Below, one piece after another: positions 56,575-64,000 of a stretch of DNA of 64,000 nt (positions are counted from its first letter, which is position 1; every line of letters starts with the position of its first letter). A program made the position numbers and the translations under genes. The DNA comes from an uncultured Bacteroidales bacterium (lineage in GTDB: Bacteria > Bacteroidota > Bacteroidia > Bacteroidales > F082). The notes under the pieces were generated by a model. The model did no database searches and was not told the origin of the DNA. It saw nothing but the letters and a program-made list of their open reading frames with translations. The stretch spans positions 1 through 64,000 of the forward strand of contig ONFO01000012.1 of NCBI GenBank assembly GCA_900317155.1, written 5' to 3'.

Positions 56575-58329
56575 TCACTTCAAATTCAAAGCAATCTGCA
56601 ACTCATCCAGCTGCTCCTGTGCAATCGGGGCAGGCGAACCGCTCATCACGTCGCGACCGGCGTTGTTCTTCGGGAAGGCAATGAAGTCGCGGATGCTGTC
56701 GGCGCCACCGAAGAGAGAGCAGAGACGGTCGAAGCCAAAGGCCAGACCTGCATGAGGCGGAGCACCATACTCGAAGGCACCCATCAGGAAACCGAACTGC
56801 TCCTGCGCTTTCTCGTCGGTGAAGCCCAAGGTGTGGAACATCTTATTTTGCAAGGTGCGGTCGTGGATACGGATGGAGCCGCCACCCACCTCCACACCAT
56901 TCATCACGATGTCGTAAGCGTTGGCGCGGATGTCGCCCCACTTCGTTGGATCGTCGAGCAAGGCCTCGTCTTCAGGCTTCGGTGCAGTGAAGGGATGGTG
57001 CATGGCGTAGTAGCGTTGCGTCTCCTCGTCCCATTCGAGCAGCGGGAAGTCGATGACCCACAGTGGTGCATATTCATCGGGCTTGCGCAGACCGAGTTGA
57101 TTGCCCATTTCGAGACGGAGTGCGTTGAGTTGCACGCGGGTCTTCATGGCCTCGCCACAGAGGATGAGCATCAGGTCGCCGGGCTTGGCACCGAACTTGG
57201 CGGCGATGACTTTCAGGTCTTCAGGGGTGTAGAACTTATCCACTGACGACTTGAACGAGCCATCGGTGTTGTATTTGATGTAGACCATGCCGCCGGCGCC
57301 CACCTGCGGACGCTTCACGAACTCGGTGAGGGCATCGAGTTGCTTGCGGGTATATTCCGAACAGCCTTCGGCGCATATACCAACGACTAAATCGGCATTG
57401 TCGAAGAGGCCGAAGCCCTTACCTTTCACCACGTCGTTGAGTTCCACGAACTTCATCCCAAAACGGATGTCGGGCTTGTCGGAGCCGTAGTATTTCATGG
57501 CGTCGTGCCAGGTCATGCGTGGGAATTGACCGAACTCCAAACCTTTCATCTCCTTGAAGAGGTGCTTGGCTAATCCTTCAAAAGTGTTTAGCACATCTTC
57601 CTGCTCCACAAACGACATCTCGCAGTCGATTTGCGTGAACTCGGGCTGACGGTCGGCGCGGAGGTCTTCATCGCGGAAGCAACGCACGATTTGGAAATAA
57701 CGGTCCATGCCAGCCACCATCAGCAGCTGCTTGTACTGCTGTGGGCTTTGCGGCAGAGCGTAGAACTCACCAGGATTCATACGGCTCGGCACCACGAAGT
57801 CGCGGGCGCCCTCGGGCGTGCTCTTGATGAGCATCGGGGTCTCGATTTCCAAGAAATTAAGGTTGCTCAAATAATTGCGCACCAACATGGCCATGCGGTG
57901 GCGCAGTTCGAGGTTCTGGCGAACGGGGTTACGACGGATGTCCAAGTAACGATATTTCATGCGAAGGTCGTCGCCGCCGTCGCTGACATCTTCGATCGTG
58001 AAGGGCGGGACCTTGCTGCTGTTGAGCAGTTTGAACTCGCTGACTTTCAGTTCGATTTCTCCCGTCGGCATGTTCGGGTTTTTTGATTCGCGTTCGATGA
58101 CAGTGCCTTTGGCCTGAATCACGAACTCGCGGCCGAAGGTACGGGCCTGTTCAATGAGTTTCGGGTCGCTGCTGCCATCCAAGAAGAGTTGGGTGATGCC
58201 ATAACGGTCGCGGAGGTCAATCCAAACGAGGGAGCCTTTGTCGCGGGTGCGCTGCACCCATCCGGCCAATGTCACTTCCTTGCCGGCGTCGGCAAGACGA
58301 AGTTCGCCACAAGTATGCGTTCTGTACAT
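56575..58329 (-). CDS. aspS: Aspartyl-tRNA synthetase
   Basis: This 584-residue class IIb synthetase of bacterial type has an N-terminal OB anticodon-binding domain ([20 protein letters not shown]), motif 1 around LEIETPML, motif 2 [18 protein letters not shown], the inserted bacterial GAD domain (about 290-410), and motif 3 [13 protein letters not shown]. It charges tRNA-Asp. The promoter is at 58385-58393 with a leader of about 50 AT-rich bases. Confidence 0.97.
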   Translation of the reverse strand: MYRTHTCGELRLADAGKEVTLAGWVQRTRDKGSLVWIDLRDRYGITQLFLDGSSDPKLIEQARTFGREFVIQAKGTVIERESKNPNMPTGEIELKVSEFKLLNSSKVPPFTIEDVSDGGDDLRMKYRYLDIRRNPVRQNLELRHRMAMLVRNYLSNLNFLEIETPMLIKSTPEGARDFVVPSRMNPGEFYALPQSPQQYKQLLMVAGMDRYFQIVRCFRDEDLRADRQPEFTQIDCEMSFVEQEDVLNTFEGLAKHLFKEMKGLEFGQFPRMTWHDAMKYYGSDKPDIRFGMKFVELNDVVKGKGFGLFDNADLVVGICAEGCSEYTRKQLDALTEFVKRPQVGAGGMVYIKYNTDGSFKSSVDKFYTPEDLKVIAAKFGAKPGDLMLILCGEAMKTRVQLNALRLEMGNQLGLRKPDEYAPLWVIDFPLLEWDEETQRYYAMHHPFTAPKPEDEALLDDPTKWGDIRANAYDIVMNGVEVGGGSIRIHDRTLQNKMFHTLGFTDEKAQEQFGFLMGAFEYGAPPHAGLAFGFDRLCSLFGGADSIRDFIAFPKNNAGRDVMSGSPAPIAQEQLDELQIALNLK

Positions 58330-58384
58330 ATAATCTAGATTTATGATTTAAAATTCGATATTTAAGATTTAAAGATTAAAACTT

Positions 58385-58393
58385 GCAAAAATA
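58385..58393 (-). promoter_or_regulatory. -7 element for aspS
   Basis: The minus strand reads TATTTTTGC, a perfect match; the ATG is 56 bases downstream at 58329. Confidence 0.6.
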
Positions 58394-58435
58394 CTAATTC
58401 CATTTGGAATGCTGTGCAAGTAGGTCAGTTTTTAT

Positions 58436-58444
58436 TATTTTTGC
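58436..58444 (+). promoter_or_regulatory. -7 element directly before a GTG start (leaderless)
   Basis: TATTTTTGC is a perfect match and ends four bases (AGCC) before the GTG at 58449. Confidence 0.65.
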
Positions 58445-58448
58445 AGCC

Positions 58449-60338
58449 GTGAATCTGAAGTTGAAACATATTCTCATTGCGGCTGGTCTGTTATTTATGG
58501 CCTTCCTCGCTCAGCGTTGTGCCAATGCGGTGGCTCCTACGGGCGGCCCGAAAGACGACCGGCCTCCAGTAGTGGTTGAAGCCGTACCCGAAAACCATAG
58601 TATCAATTTCACCGCCAAGAAGATTGAAATCACTTTTGACGAATACATCACCCTTGATAACGCCAATCAGAATGTGCTGATTTCGCCGCCCATGGATGAA
58701 AAACCCGATATCAAGCTGAAAAACAAGACGGTAGTTGTCAAATTTAAGGAGAATTTGGCACCCAACACTACCTATACCATCAATTTTGGTTCAACCATCA
58801 AGGACTTGCATGAAGGCAACCCGCTTAAGGATTATGTTTATAGCTTCTCGACTGGCGATCATATTGATACACTCATGGTCGCTGGAAAAGTGCTCAACGC
58901 CGAGGACAAGAAACCCGTTGAAAACGCTTACGTTTCCTTGTATGCCTCCCACCGCGACAACCTGGATTCGCTTCCTTTGAGTACCAAACCCGACTATATC
59001 ACCAAAACCGACAAGGATGGCAACTTCCGACTTGAAGGATTGGCCGACCAAAAATACCTGGTTTTCGCCCTCAAGGATGTGAATTCCAACCTTTATTTCG
59101 ACCAACCTAACGAAGAGGTGGCATTTTTGGATACGTTGGTGCCAGCCTCATATTCTTGGGTTGCTCCTACACAGACGCCTTTGGATTCAACAGCCATGGA
59201 TAGCTTGAAAATGCAGTTGGATTCACTTGCTGTTGATACTGTCATGTCCGCAGTGGATTCTATCGCTTTCAAGACGAAAGCAACTATAATTGAAGATTCT
59301 ATAGCTATCGAGACGAAAACAACTGCAATGGAGGATTCTGTCGTTCTGGAGACGAAAACGGCGAAAGTGTTAGACCAAAACGCCTTGAACCTAACACTTT
59401 ACATGTTTACCGAGGTAGATTCCACACAGGTACTTTTGGAGAAAAAACTCATTGAGGAAGGTTTATTGCGTTTCGTATTCCGCCATCCCGCCAAGGAAGC
59501 CGTCGTCATGACCCCAGAGATGCTACCCGACACTTTTAATTTGGTAACGATCCCCTCTGCTGAATATGATACGGTATGGTGGTACTTTTCACCCAAAGTC
59601 AAAGACAGCCTGTGGGTACACGTGAAATACGACACCATTATCAACGACTCCTCGCGTTACAGTTTGAAATTCAAGGATAAAAAAGCGCGCAACAAGAAGC
59701 CTGAAAACCTAAAAGTCACCAACAACCTGCTTGGTCGAACTGGGCTGATTTCTGGCGAAGACTTGATACTGACGTTCTCGGAGCCCATCGTCAATTACCA
59801 GATGCGTGATTCTGCCGTCTTCAAACGCGACAGCATCACTTTCTACGACCAACTCACCTTTGAACCCGCCGATGAGTACGGCTTGAAATATCGGCTGACT
59901 ACGCCTTACTCCGCGGATTCAAGTTACAGCTTCGTGGTGCCAGACTCGGTGTTTTTCGGCATCCGTGGCCACACCAATGAGCCAATAAAAGTTGATTTCC
60001 ACGTTCTTAAAGACGATGAATACGGCAACATCTACATCACCGTCATTCCGCCCGATGGCATGAAACAAGTCATCGTGCAACTTACAGATGAGAGCGGGAA
60101 AGTGCTGAAGCAAGAAATCATCACGCGAAAGCAGGAAGTGATGTTTGATCACCTCATGCCTGCTAACTACAAGTTGCGCGCCGTCCTCGATGCCGACGGC
60201 AACGGCAAATGGAGCACGGGTAACTACCACCGCCACTCCTTGCCCGAAACCGTACTCGAATACAAAGATAATTTAGACCTCAAAGCAGGATGGGATATTG
60301 ATCTGGAAGACGCCTGGGATCTGAATCTGAAACGATGA
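58449..60338 (+). CDS. Ig-like domain surface lipoprotein
   Basis: This 629-residue protein starts with GTG at 58449, which directly opens the signal sequence (VNLKLKHILIAAGLLFMAFL, then AQRC as lipobox). It has a Big_5/SbsA-type Ig-like domain (VVEAVPENHSINFTAKKIEI and onward to YVYSFSTGD, about 35-135) and a CarboxypepD-like domain (VAGKVLNAEDKKPVENAYVS). A linker with degenerate repeats (DSIAFKTKATIIED, DSIAIETKTTAMED, DSVVLETKTAKV) follows, then a C-terminal part with a second Ig-like and a beta-sandwich domain. Proteins of this type are conserved single-copy envelope proteins of Bacteroidota. The next gene overlaps by four bases. Confidence 0.85.
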   Translation: MNLKLKHILIAAGLLFMAFLAQRCANAVAPTGGPKDDRPPVVVEAVPENHSINFTAKKIEITFDEYITLDNANQNVLISPPMDEKPDIKLKNKTVVVKFKENLAPNTTYTINFGSTIKDLHEGNPLKDYVYSFSTGDHIDTLMVAGKVLNAEDKKPVENAYVSLYASHRDNLDSLPLSTKPDYITKTDKDGNFRLEGLADQKYLVFALKDVNSNLYFDQPNEEVAFLDTLVPASYSWVAPTQTPLDSTAMDSLKMQLDSLAVDTVMSAVDSIAFKTKATIIEDSIAIETKTTAMEDSVVLETKTAKVLDQNALNLTLYMFTEVDSTQVLLEKKLIEEGLLRFVFRHPAKEAVVMTPEMLPDTFNLVTIPSAEYDTVWWYFSPKVKDSLWVHVKYDTIINDSSRYSLKFKDKKARNKKPENLKVTNNLLGRTGLISGEDLILTFSEPIVNYQMRDSAVFKRDSITFYDQLTFEPADEYGLKYRLTTPYSADSSYSFVVPDSVFFGIRGHTNEPIKVDFHVLKDDEYGNIYITVIPPDGMKQVIVQLTDESGKVLKQEIITRKQEVMFDHLMPANYKLRAVLDADGNGKWSTGNYHRHSLPETVLEYKDNLDLKAGWDIDLEDAWDLNLKR

Positions 60339-61942
60339 AAGCCTTAGTGACAAATAAAACCCTTTATGGACACGTTTTTGCCTTTGTGCTCATTATTGTC
60401 ACGGGGCTGATTATCCAAAAAGGCTACATGAACGAATATCCGACCCACATTCATGCTTGGGCCGAACAAGATCATTATGCGCTCGCCTTGGGATTTATCA
60501 ACAATGGTTTCGATTTCTTCCACCCCGAGACGATGATTTACAACAAGCAGTTTCCAGGTTGGTGGAAAGAAGCTTACGACAATACCATCACCTCCGTCGA
60601 CTTCCCCATCCATGAATACACCGTCGCCCTGTTGATGAAACTGCTTGGCAGCACATCGCCATGGGTATTTCGGTTTTGGACACTGTTTTGGGGCTTCCTC
60701 GGGCTGTTTTTCTTGTTTAAAGTCGCCTATCGCCTCACCGTCGATTGGATGAAATCGGCTTTGATCACAGCTATCGCCTTAACCTCACCTGTCTATACCT
60801 ATTTCCTCAACGGTTTTTTGCCTAGTATTCCCGCCTTGTCACTGGGTATCATCGGATTATGGTTCTACCTTAAATACTATGAGAACAATCAAAGAAAACA
60901 CTTTCATCTCAGTATAGCTTTCCTCACCTTGGCCATGCTCATGCGCACCACCTTCGCCATCGAGCTCATCGCCATTCTTTGCTTCGAATTGCTGCGTATC
61001 TTCCGTAAAGAAAGCACATTCTTAGACAAACTGCCCAGTGTACTCATTTCGGCTCTGTTGTTCGTAGCCTATTTTCTTTGGAACAAGCATTTACGTGACC
61101 TCTACGGCACACTTTTCCTTAATGAGCTTCTACCGCCCGAAGACTGGCAAGATGCCAAGGAACTCCTTGCCGACACCTACAATAAATGGACTTACCACTA
61201 CTTTCAAAGATTGCAATATCTTGTTTTCTATTCGTTAGCCTTGTTAGCAATTGTCGTAAGCCTTTACCGTTCAACTAAAAACGAAGAAAAGAAGGCAGTT
61301 TCTATAAAAAAGTCTCTCTCGCTTTGGTGGCTCCCAATCATCGAGATTTTCGGTTGCTTGCTTTTCAGTGTAGCCATGATGCAACAACTTCCCTTCCATG
61401 ACTATTACCTCCTCGATACATTTTTCCTGCCCATCTTGCTATTAGTCATGTTGACACTCAACGCTTTGCCCAATGCCAGAGAAGCAAACCATATCGGTTG
61501 GGGCGCTTTTCTGACAGGCGTCGTTTGCACCCTCATGGTGATCAATGCCAAAACGACTCAGGTTGAAAGGCGGGAAATGGAAAACGATGCATTGATTTCT
61601 TATGAGCACTTTCAAGGTGCTGACCTGCTACTGGACTCATTAGACATCCCTCGTGACGCTAAAATCCTTTGTCTATATGGCTACGCCCAAAACGGTCCTT
61701 TCATCCAAATGCAGCGAAAGGGTTACACAGTGATGACAAATGACAACGACCTGCTTGAAACCGCTCTCACCTGGGATTTTGACTATATCATCGTTGAGAA
61801 CGGCAAGTATATGGCAAACTTCGAAGAAAAGCGCATCCCACTCTCCAAACTGAAACGCATCGGCGGCAACAAACATTTGAATGTTTGCACCGCCGACAAC
61901 GACTGGATTTATCAAGAATGGTGGCAGCTAATCTACCATTGA
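60335..61942 (+). CDS. GT39-like membrane glycosyltransferase
   Basis: This 535-residue protein has about ten transmembrane helices and a soluble C-terminal part (about 400-535). The first periplasmic loop has the acidic motif region (HAWAEQDHYALALGFINNG) typical of the PMT/ArnT superfamily, which moves a sugar from a lipid carrier to protein or lipid at the outer face of the inner membrane. The start overlaps the stop of the Ig-like lipoprotein gene (ATGA), which hints that the two work together, for example glycosylation of a surface protein, but this is inference. Confidence 0.78.
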   Translation: MKALVTNKTLYGHVFAFVLIIVTGLIIQKGYMNEYPTHIHAWAEQDHYALALGFINNGFDFFHPETMIYNKQFPGWWKEAYDNTITSVDFPIHEYTVALLMKLLGSTSPWVFRFWTLFWGFLGLFFLFKVAYRLTVDWMKSALITAIALTSPVYTYFLNGFLPSIPALSLGIIGLWFYLKYYENNQRKHFHLSIAFLTLAMLMRTTFAIELIAILCFELLRIFRKESTFLDKLPSVLISALLFVAYFLWNKHLRDLYGTLFLNELLPPEDWQDAKELLADTYNKWTYHYFQRLQYLVFYSLALLAIVVSLYRSTKNEEKKAVSIKKSLSLWWLPIIEIFGCLLFSVAMMQQLPFHDYYLLDTFFLPILLLVMLTLNALPNAREANHIGWGAFLTGVVCTLMVINAKTTQVERREMENDALISYEHFQGADLLLDSLDIPRDAKILCLYGYAQNGPFIQMQRKGYTVMTNDNDLLETALTWDFDYIIVENGKYMANFEEKRIPLSKLKRIGGNKHLNVCTADNDWIYQEWWQLIYH

Positions 61943-61944
61943 AC

Positions 61945-63789
61945 TTATTCGACCGTCACTGATTTAGCCAAATTGCGTGGTTGGTCAACGTTGCAGCCCC
62001 GCATCACAGCGATGTAGTAGGCAAGGATTTGCAGAGGCACCGTTGCCAACAATGGTGAATAGAGACATTCCGTCTCGGGAATCTCAATTACATAATCGGC
62101 CATGCGACGTGCCAACACATCCTTCTCGCTCACCACAGCAATAATCTTTCCGTTGCGCGCTTTCACCTCCTGAATGTTGCTGATCACCTTCTCATAGGTG
62201 CTATGGTTGGTTGCAATGAAGACCACAGGCATATCCTTATCAATCAATGCAATTGGTCCGTGTTTCATCTCAGCGGCAGGATATCCCTCTGCGTGGATAT
62301 AGGAGATTTCCTTCAGTTTCAAGGCACCTTCAAGAGCCACGGGATAGTTTTGCAAACGCCCGAGATAGAGCATGTTATGGACATCCTTATATTTTTCGGC
62401 AATGTCCTTCACGTGGCCGCTATGGTCGAGGGTCCATTGGATTTTCTCAGGGATGCGGTCAAGTTCTTGGATGAATTCGCGCCTTTCTTCGTCCTTCATC
62501 GAGCCTTTCAATTCGGCCAAACGCAAAGCCAACATAGCCATCACTGTGACCTGTGAAGTGAAAGCCTTAGTGGAAGCCACACCTATTTCGGGACCGGCAT
62601 GGGTGTAGATACCCGCATCCGTAGCTCTTGAAATGGAGGAGCCGATGACGTTACAGATGCCCAACACGACTGCACCCTTTTCTTTCGCCAACTGAATGGC
62701 GGCCAATGTGTCGGCGGTCTCACCTGATTGCGAAACGGCAATCACCACATCGTGCGGGGTGACAACGGGGTCACGGTAACGGAATTCGGAGGCGTATTCC
62801 ACCTTGACACGTATCTTGGCCAATTTCTCGATGAGATAGCTACCCACCAAGCTGGCATGCCACGAAGTACCACAAGCCACAAAAACAATGTTGTCGGCAT
62901 AGAGCAACTGTTTCTCGTACTTCAATATGCCGCCAAGACGCACCGTGTTGCCCTCTGGATGCAAGCGGCCACGCATGGTGTCGCGAACGATGGTGGGTTG
63001 CTCATAAATCTCCTTCATCATGAAATGGTCGAAACCAGCCTTTTCGATGGAATCAAGATTCATTTTCAGCTCTTGGACATAAGGTATAGCCTCCACATCC
63101 TGAATGGTCTTGATGTGAAGTTCCTCGCCCAACTTGATACGCACAACCTGCTCATCTTCAAGATAAACGACCTTCTGGGTGCGGCCTACGATTGGGGTGG
63201 CATCAGAAGCGATGTAATATTCACCGTCACCAATACCAATCACCATCGGGCTTCCTTTTCGGGCAGCTATCAGCTGGTCGGGATGTCCCTTTTCAACGAT
63301 AGCGATGGCATAGGCACCCACCACATGATTCAAAGCGATGCGCACCGCCTCAAACAAGTCGACATGCTCGCTTTGTTGCACATCTTCAATGAGGTTGGTG
63401 AGCACTTCTGTGTCGGTGGATGACTTGAAAGTAAAGCCACGTTTTTCCAGCTCCTTGCGCAGGCTTAAATAGTTTTCGATAATGCCGTTGTGAATCAGGG
63501 CAATGTTTCCCGACTGTGAGCGGTGGGGATGGGCGTTCACCTCGTTAGGCTCGCCATGGGTGGCCCAGCGCGTATGCGCTATGCCGATGTGTCCGCTGAC
63601 ATCCTTAGAATAAGCGAAGGCCTCCAAGTCGGAGACCTTGCCTTTAGTTTTATAGACATTGAGTTCGTTTGCCTCATTGAGCAATGCCACGCCGGCACTG
63701 TCATAGCCACGATATTCGAGGCGCTTCAAGCCTTCAATGAGGATCGGATAGGCCTCTTGACGGCCTACGTAAGCTACTATTCCACACAT
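61945..63789 (-). CDS. glmS: Glutamine-fructose-6-phosphate aminotransferase (isomerizing)
   Basis: This 614-residue enzyme makes glucosamine 6-phosphate, the entry to peptidoglycan and lipopolysaccharide precursors. Cys2 follows the initiator Met (MCGIVAYVG) and becomes the glutaminase nucleophile. The N-terminal domain has HTRWATHGEPNEVNAHPH and HNGIIENY, then two SIS domains (ACGTSWHASLVG, SQSGETADTLAA, ASTKAFTSQV), and the end reads VDQPRNLAKSVTVE. The promoter is at 63811-63819. No glmS ribozyme is visible upstream; the leader is under 20 bases. Confidence 0.97.
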   Translation of the reverse strand: MCGIVAYVGRQEAYPILIEGLKRLEYRGYDSAGVALLNEANELNVYKTKGKVSDLEAFAYSKDVSGHIGIAHTRWATHGEPNEVNAHPHRSQSGNIALIHNGIIENYLSLRKELEKRGFTFKSSTDTEVLTNLIEDVQQSEHVDLFEAVRIALNHVVGAYAIAIVEKGHPDQLIAARKGSPMVIGIGDGEYYIASDATPIVGRTQKVVYLEDEQVVRIKLGEELHIKTIQDVEAIPYVQELKMNLDSIEKAGFDHFMMKEIYEQPTIVRDTMRGRLHPEGNTVRLGGILKYEKQLLYADNIVFVACGTSWHASLVGSYLIEKLAKIRVKVEYASEFRYRDPVVTPHDVVIAVSQSGETADTLAAIQLAKEKGAVVLGICNVIGSSISRATDAGIYTHAGPEIGVASTKAFTSQVTVMAMLALRLAELKGSMKDEERREFIQELDRIPEKIQWTLDHSGHVKDIAEKYKDVHNMLYLGRLQNYPVALEGALKLKEISYIHAEGYPAAEMKHGPIALIDKDMPVVFIATNHSTYEKVISNIQEVKARNGKIIAVVSEKDVLARRMADYVIEIPETECLYSPLLATVPLQILAYYIAVMRGCNVDQPRNLAKSVTVE

Positions 63790-63810
63790 ATTTGTCCTTA
63801 TTTAAAAGGC

Positions 63811-63819
63811 GCAAAATTA
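63811..63819 (-). promoter_or_regulatory. -7 element for glmS
   Basis: The minus strand reads TAATTTTGC, a perfect match, 21 bases before the ATG at 63789. Confidence 0.65.
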
Positions 63820-63858
63820 GTGGTTTGAAAATAACAATGCAAGAATTTTCTATTTTTT

Positions 63859-64000
63859 TTATTGGAATAGATCCTTCACATCAGGAGCTTGCTGAGCCGC
63901 CTCTGAAGCCTCGAAGTATGGTTTCTTGTCGAAACCAAACATTCCCGCGATGATGCTGGCAGGGAACCTACGCACCGCTGTGTTGTATTCACGGGCAGTC
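63859..64000 (-). CDS. lemA: LemA family protein, C-terminal part (gene runs off the window)
   Basis: Only the last 46 codons are in the window, read from 64000 down to a TAA at 63861-63859. They translate as TAREYNTAVRRFPASIIAG followed by MFGFDKKPYFEASEAAQQ and PDVKDLFQ. The 'ARxYN..V..FP...IAG.FGF....YFEA' pattern is the signature of the LemA family, N-terminally membrane-anchored coiled-coil proteins of uncertain role. The gene symbol is by family only. Confidence 0.88.
   Translation of the reverse strand, partial: TAREYNTAVRRFPASIIAGMFGFDKKPYFEASEAAQQAPDVKDLFQ

Noticed and set aside
1..64000. Insertion sequence, transposase, integrase or prophage genes
   Set aside because: None of the products shows a DDE, HUH, serine or tyrosine recombinase signature, and no phage structural gene is visible. 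The palindromic repeats therefore have no identified mobilising enzyme in the window.
1..64000. tRNA and rRNA genes
   Set aside because: No cloverleaf-like sequence with the conserved GGTTCGAATCC-type arm and no rRNA segment was recognised by eye; a covariance-model search would settle this.

Overview
The window is a gene-dense chromosomal segment of a member of the phylum Bacteroidota, most likely an uncultured anaerobic Bacteroidales-like organism. Seen in the sequence: promoters of the TAnnTTTG(C) type before most transcription units, almost no Shine-Dalgarno sequences, many signal peptides and lipoboxes, a TonB-dependent receptor paired with a DUF4249 lipoprotein, lamin-tail-domain and gliding-motility-type C-terminal domains, and DUF3244, DUF4468 and DUF2807 proteins. 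HydF (maturation of [FeFe]-hydrogenase) points to an anaerobic, fermentative life. No rRNA, tRNA, CRISPR array, prophage or transposase gene was seen.

Layout. 0-5.5 kb: a secreted protein, a membrane-spanning TPR-HTH regulator and a DUF4143 ATPase with a 23-bp minisatellite upstream. 5.6-13.1 kb: crotonase-family enzyme, small acidic protein, two beta-barrel proteins, queG, mltF-like transglycosylase, PlsC-type acyltransferase and a phosphoesterase. 13.1-21.8 kb (minus strand): lamin-tail protein, DASS transporter, two CYTH/TTM-type proteins, a second lamin-tail lipoprotein and an OprO/P-type porin. 22-34 kb: an accessory envelope region built around two paralogous TPR-HTH regulators. Each is followed by a promoter with the same upstream box, and then by small envelope proteins, four related beta-barrel proteins, and finally DUF4249 plus a TonB receptor. 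34-44 kb: asd, ribF, rlmH, envelope lipoproteins and a mevalonate-pathway cluster (HMG-CoA reductase, GYDIA-family GHMP kinase, diphosphomevalonate decarboxylase, mevalonate kinase). 44-50 kb: ATPase, recG, tatD, a low-molecular-weight phosphatase and hydF. 50-54 kb: tandem ssb genes, a two-gene YjbH-like unit and a His/Cys-rich lipoprotein. 54-64 kb: the aspS-lipoprotein-pfkA-rnhA operon, an Ig-like surface protein with a GT39-like membrane protein, glmS and the end of a lemA gene.

Three signals stand out. (1) Palindromic repeats of at least eight sequence families are scattered through the window. Several lie in frame inside conserved genes (queG, mvaD, the GYDIA kinase, both TPR regulators), and others supply the stop codon of a gene. 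(2) The TPR-transmembrane-HTH proteins look like one-component envelope sensors. Two of them sit just upstream of promoters that share a 16-bp box at identical spacing; the third sits upstream of a promoter with three GGTGTCA repeats. (3) Several genes (recG, tatD, both TPR paralogues, the Ig-like protein) have their -7 promoter element only 3-4 bases before the start codon, which implies leaderless mRNAs.
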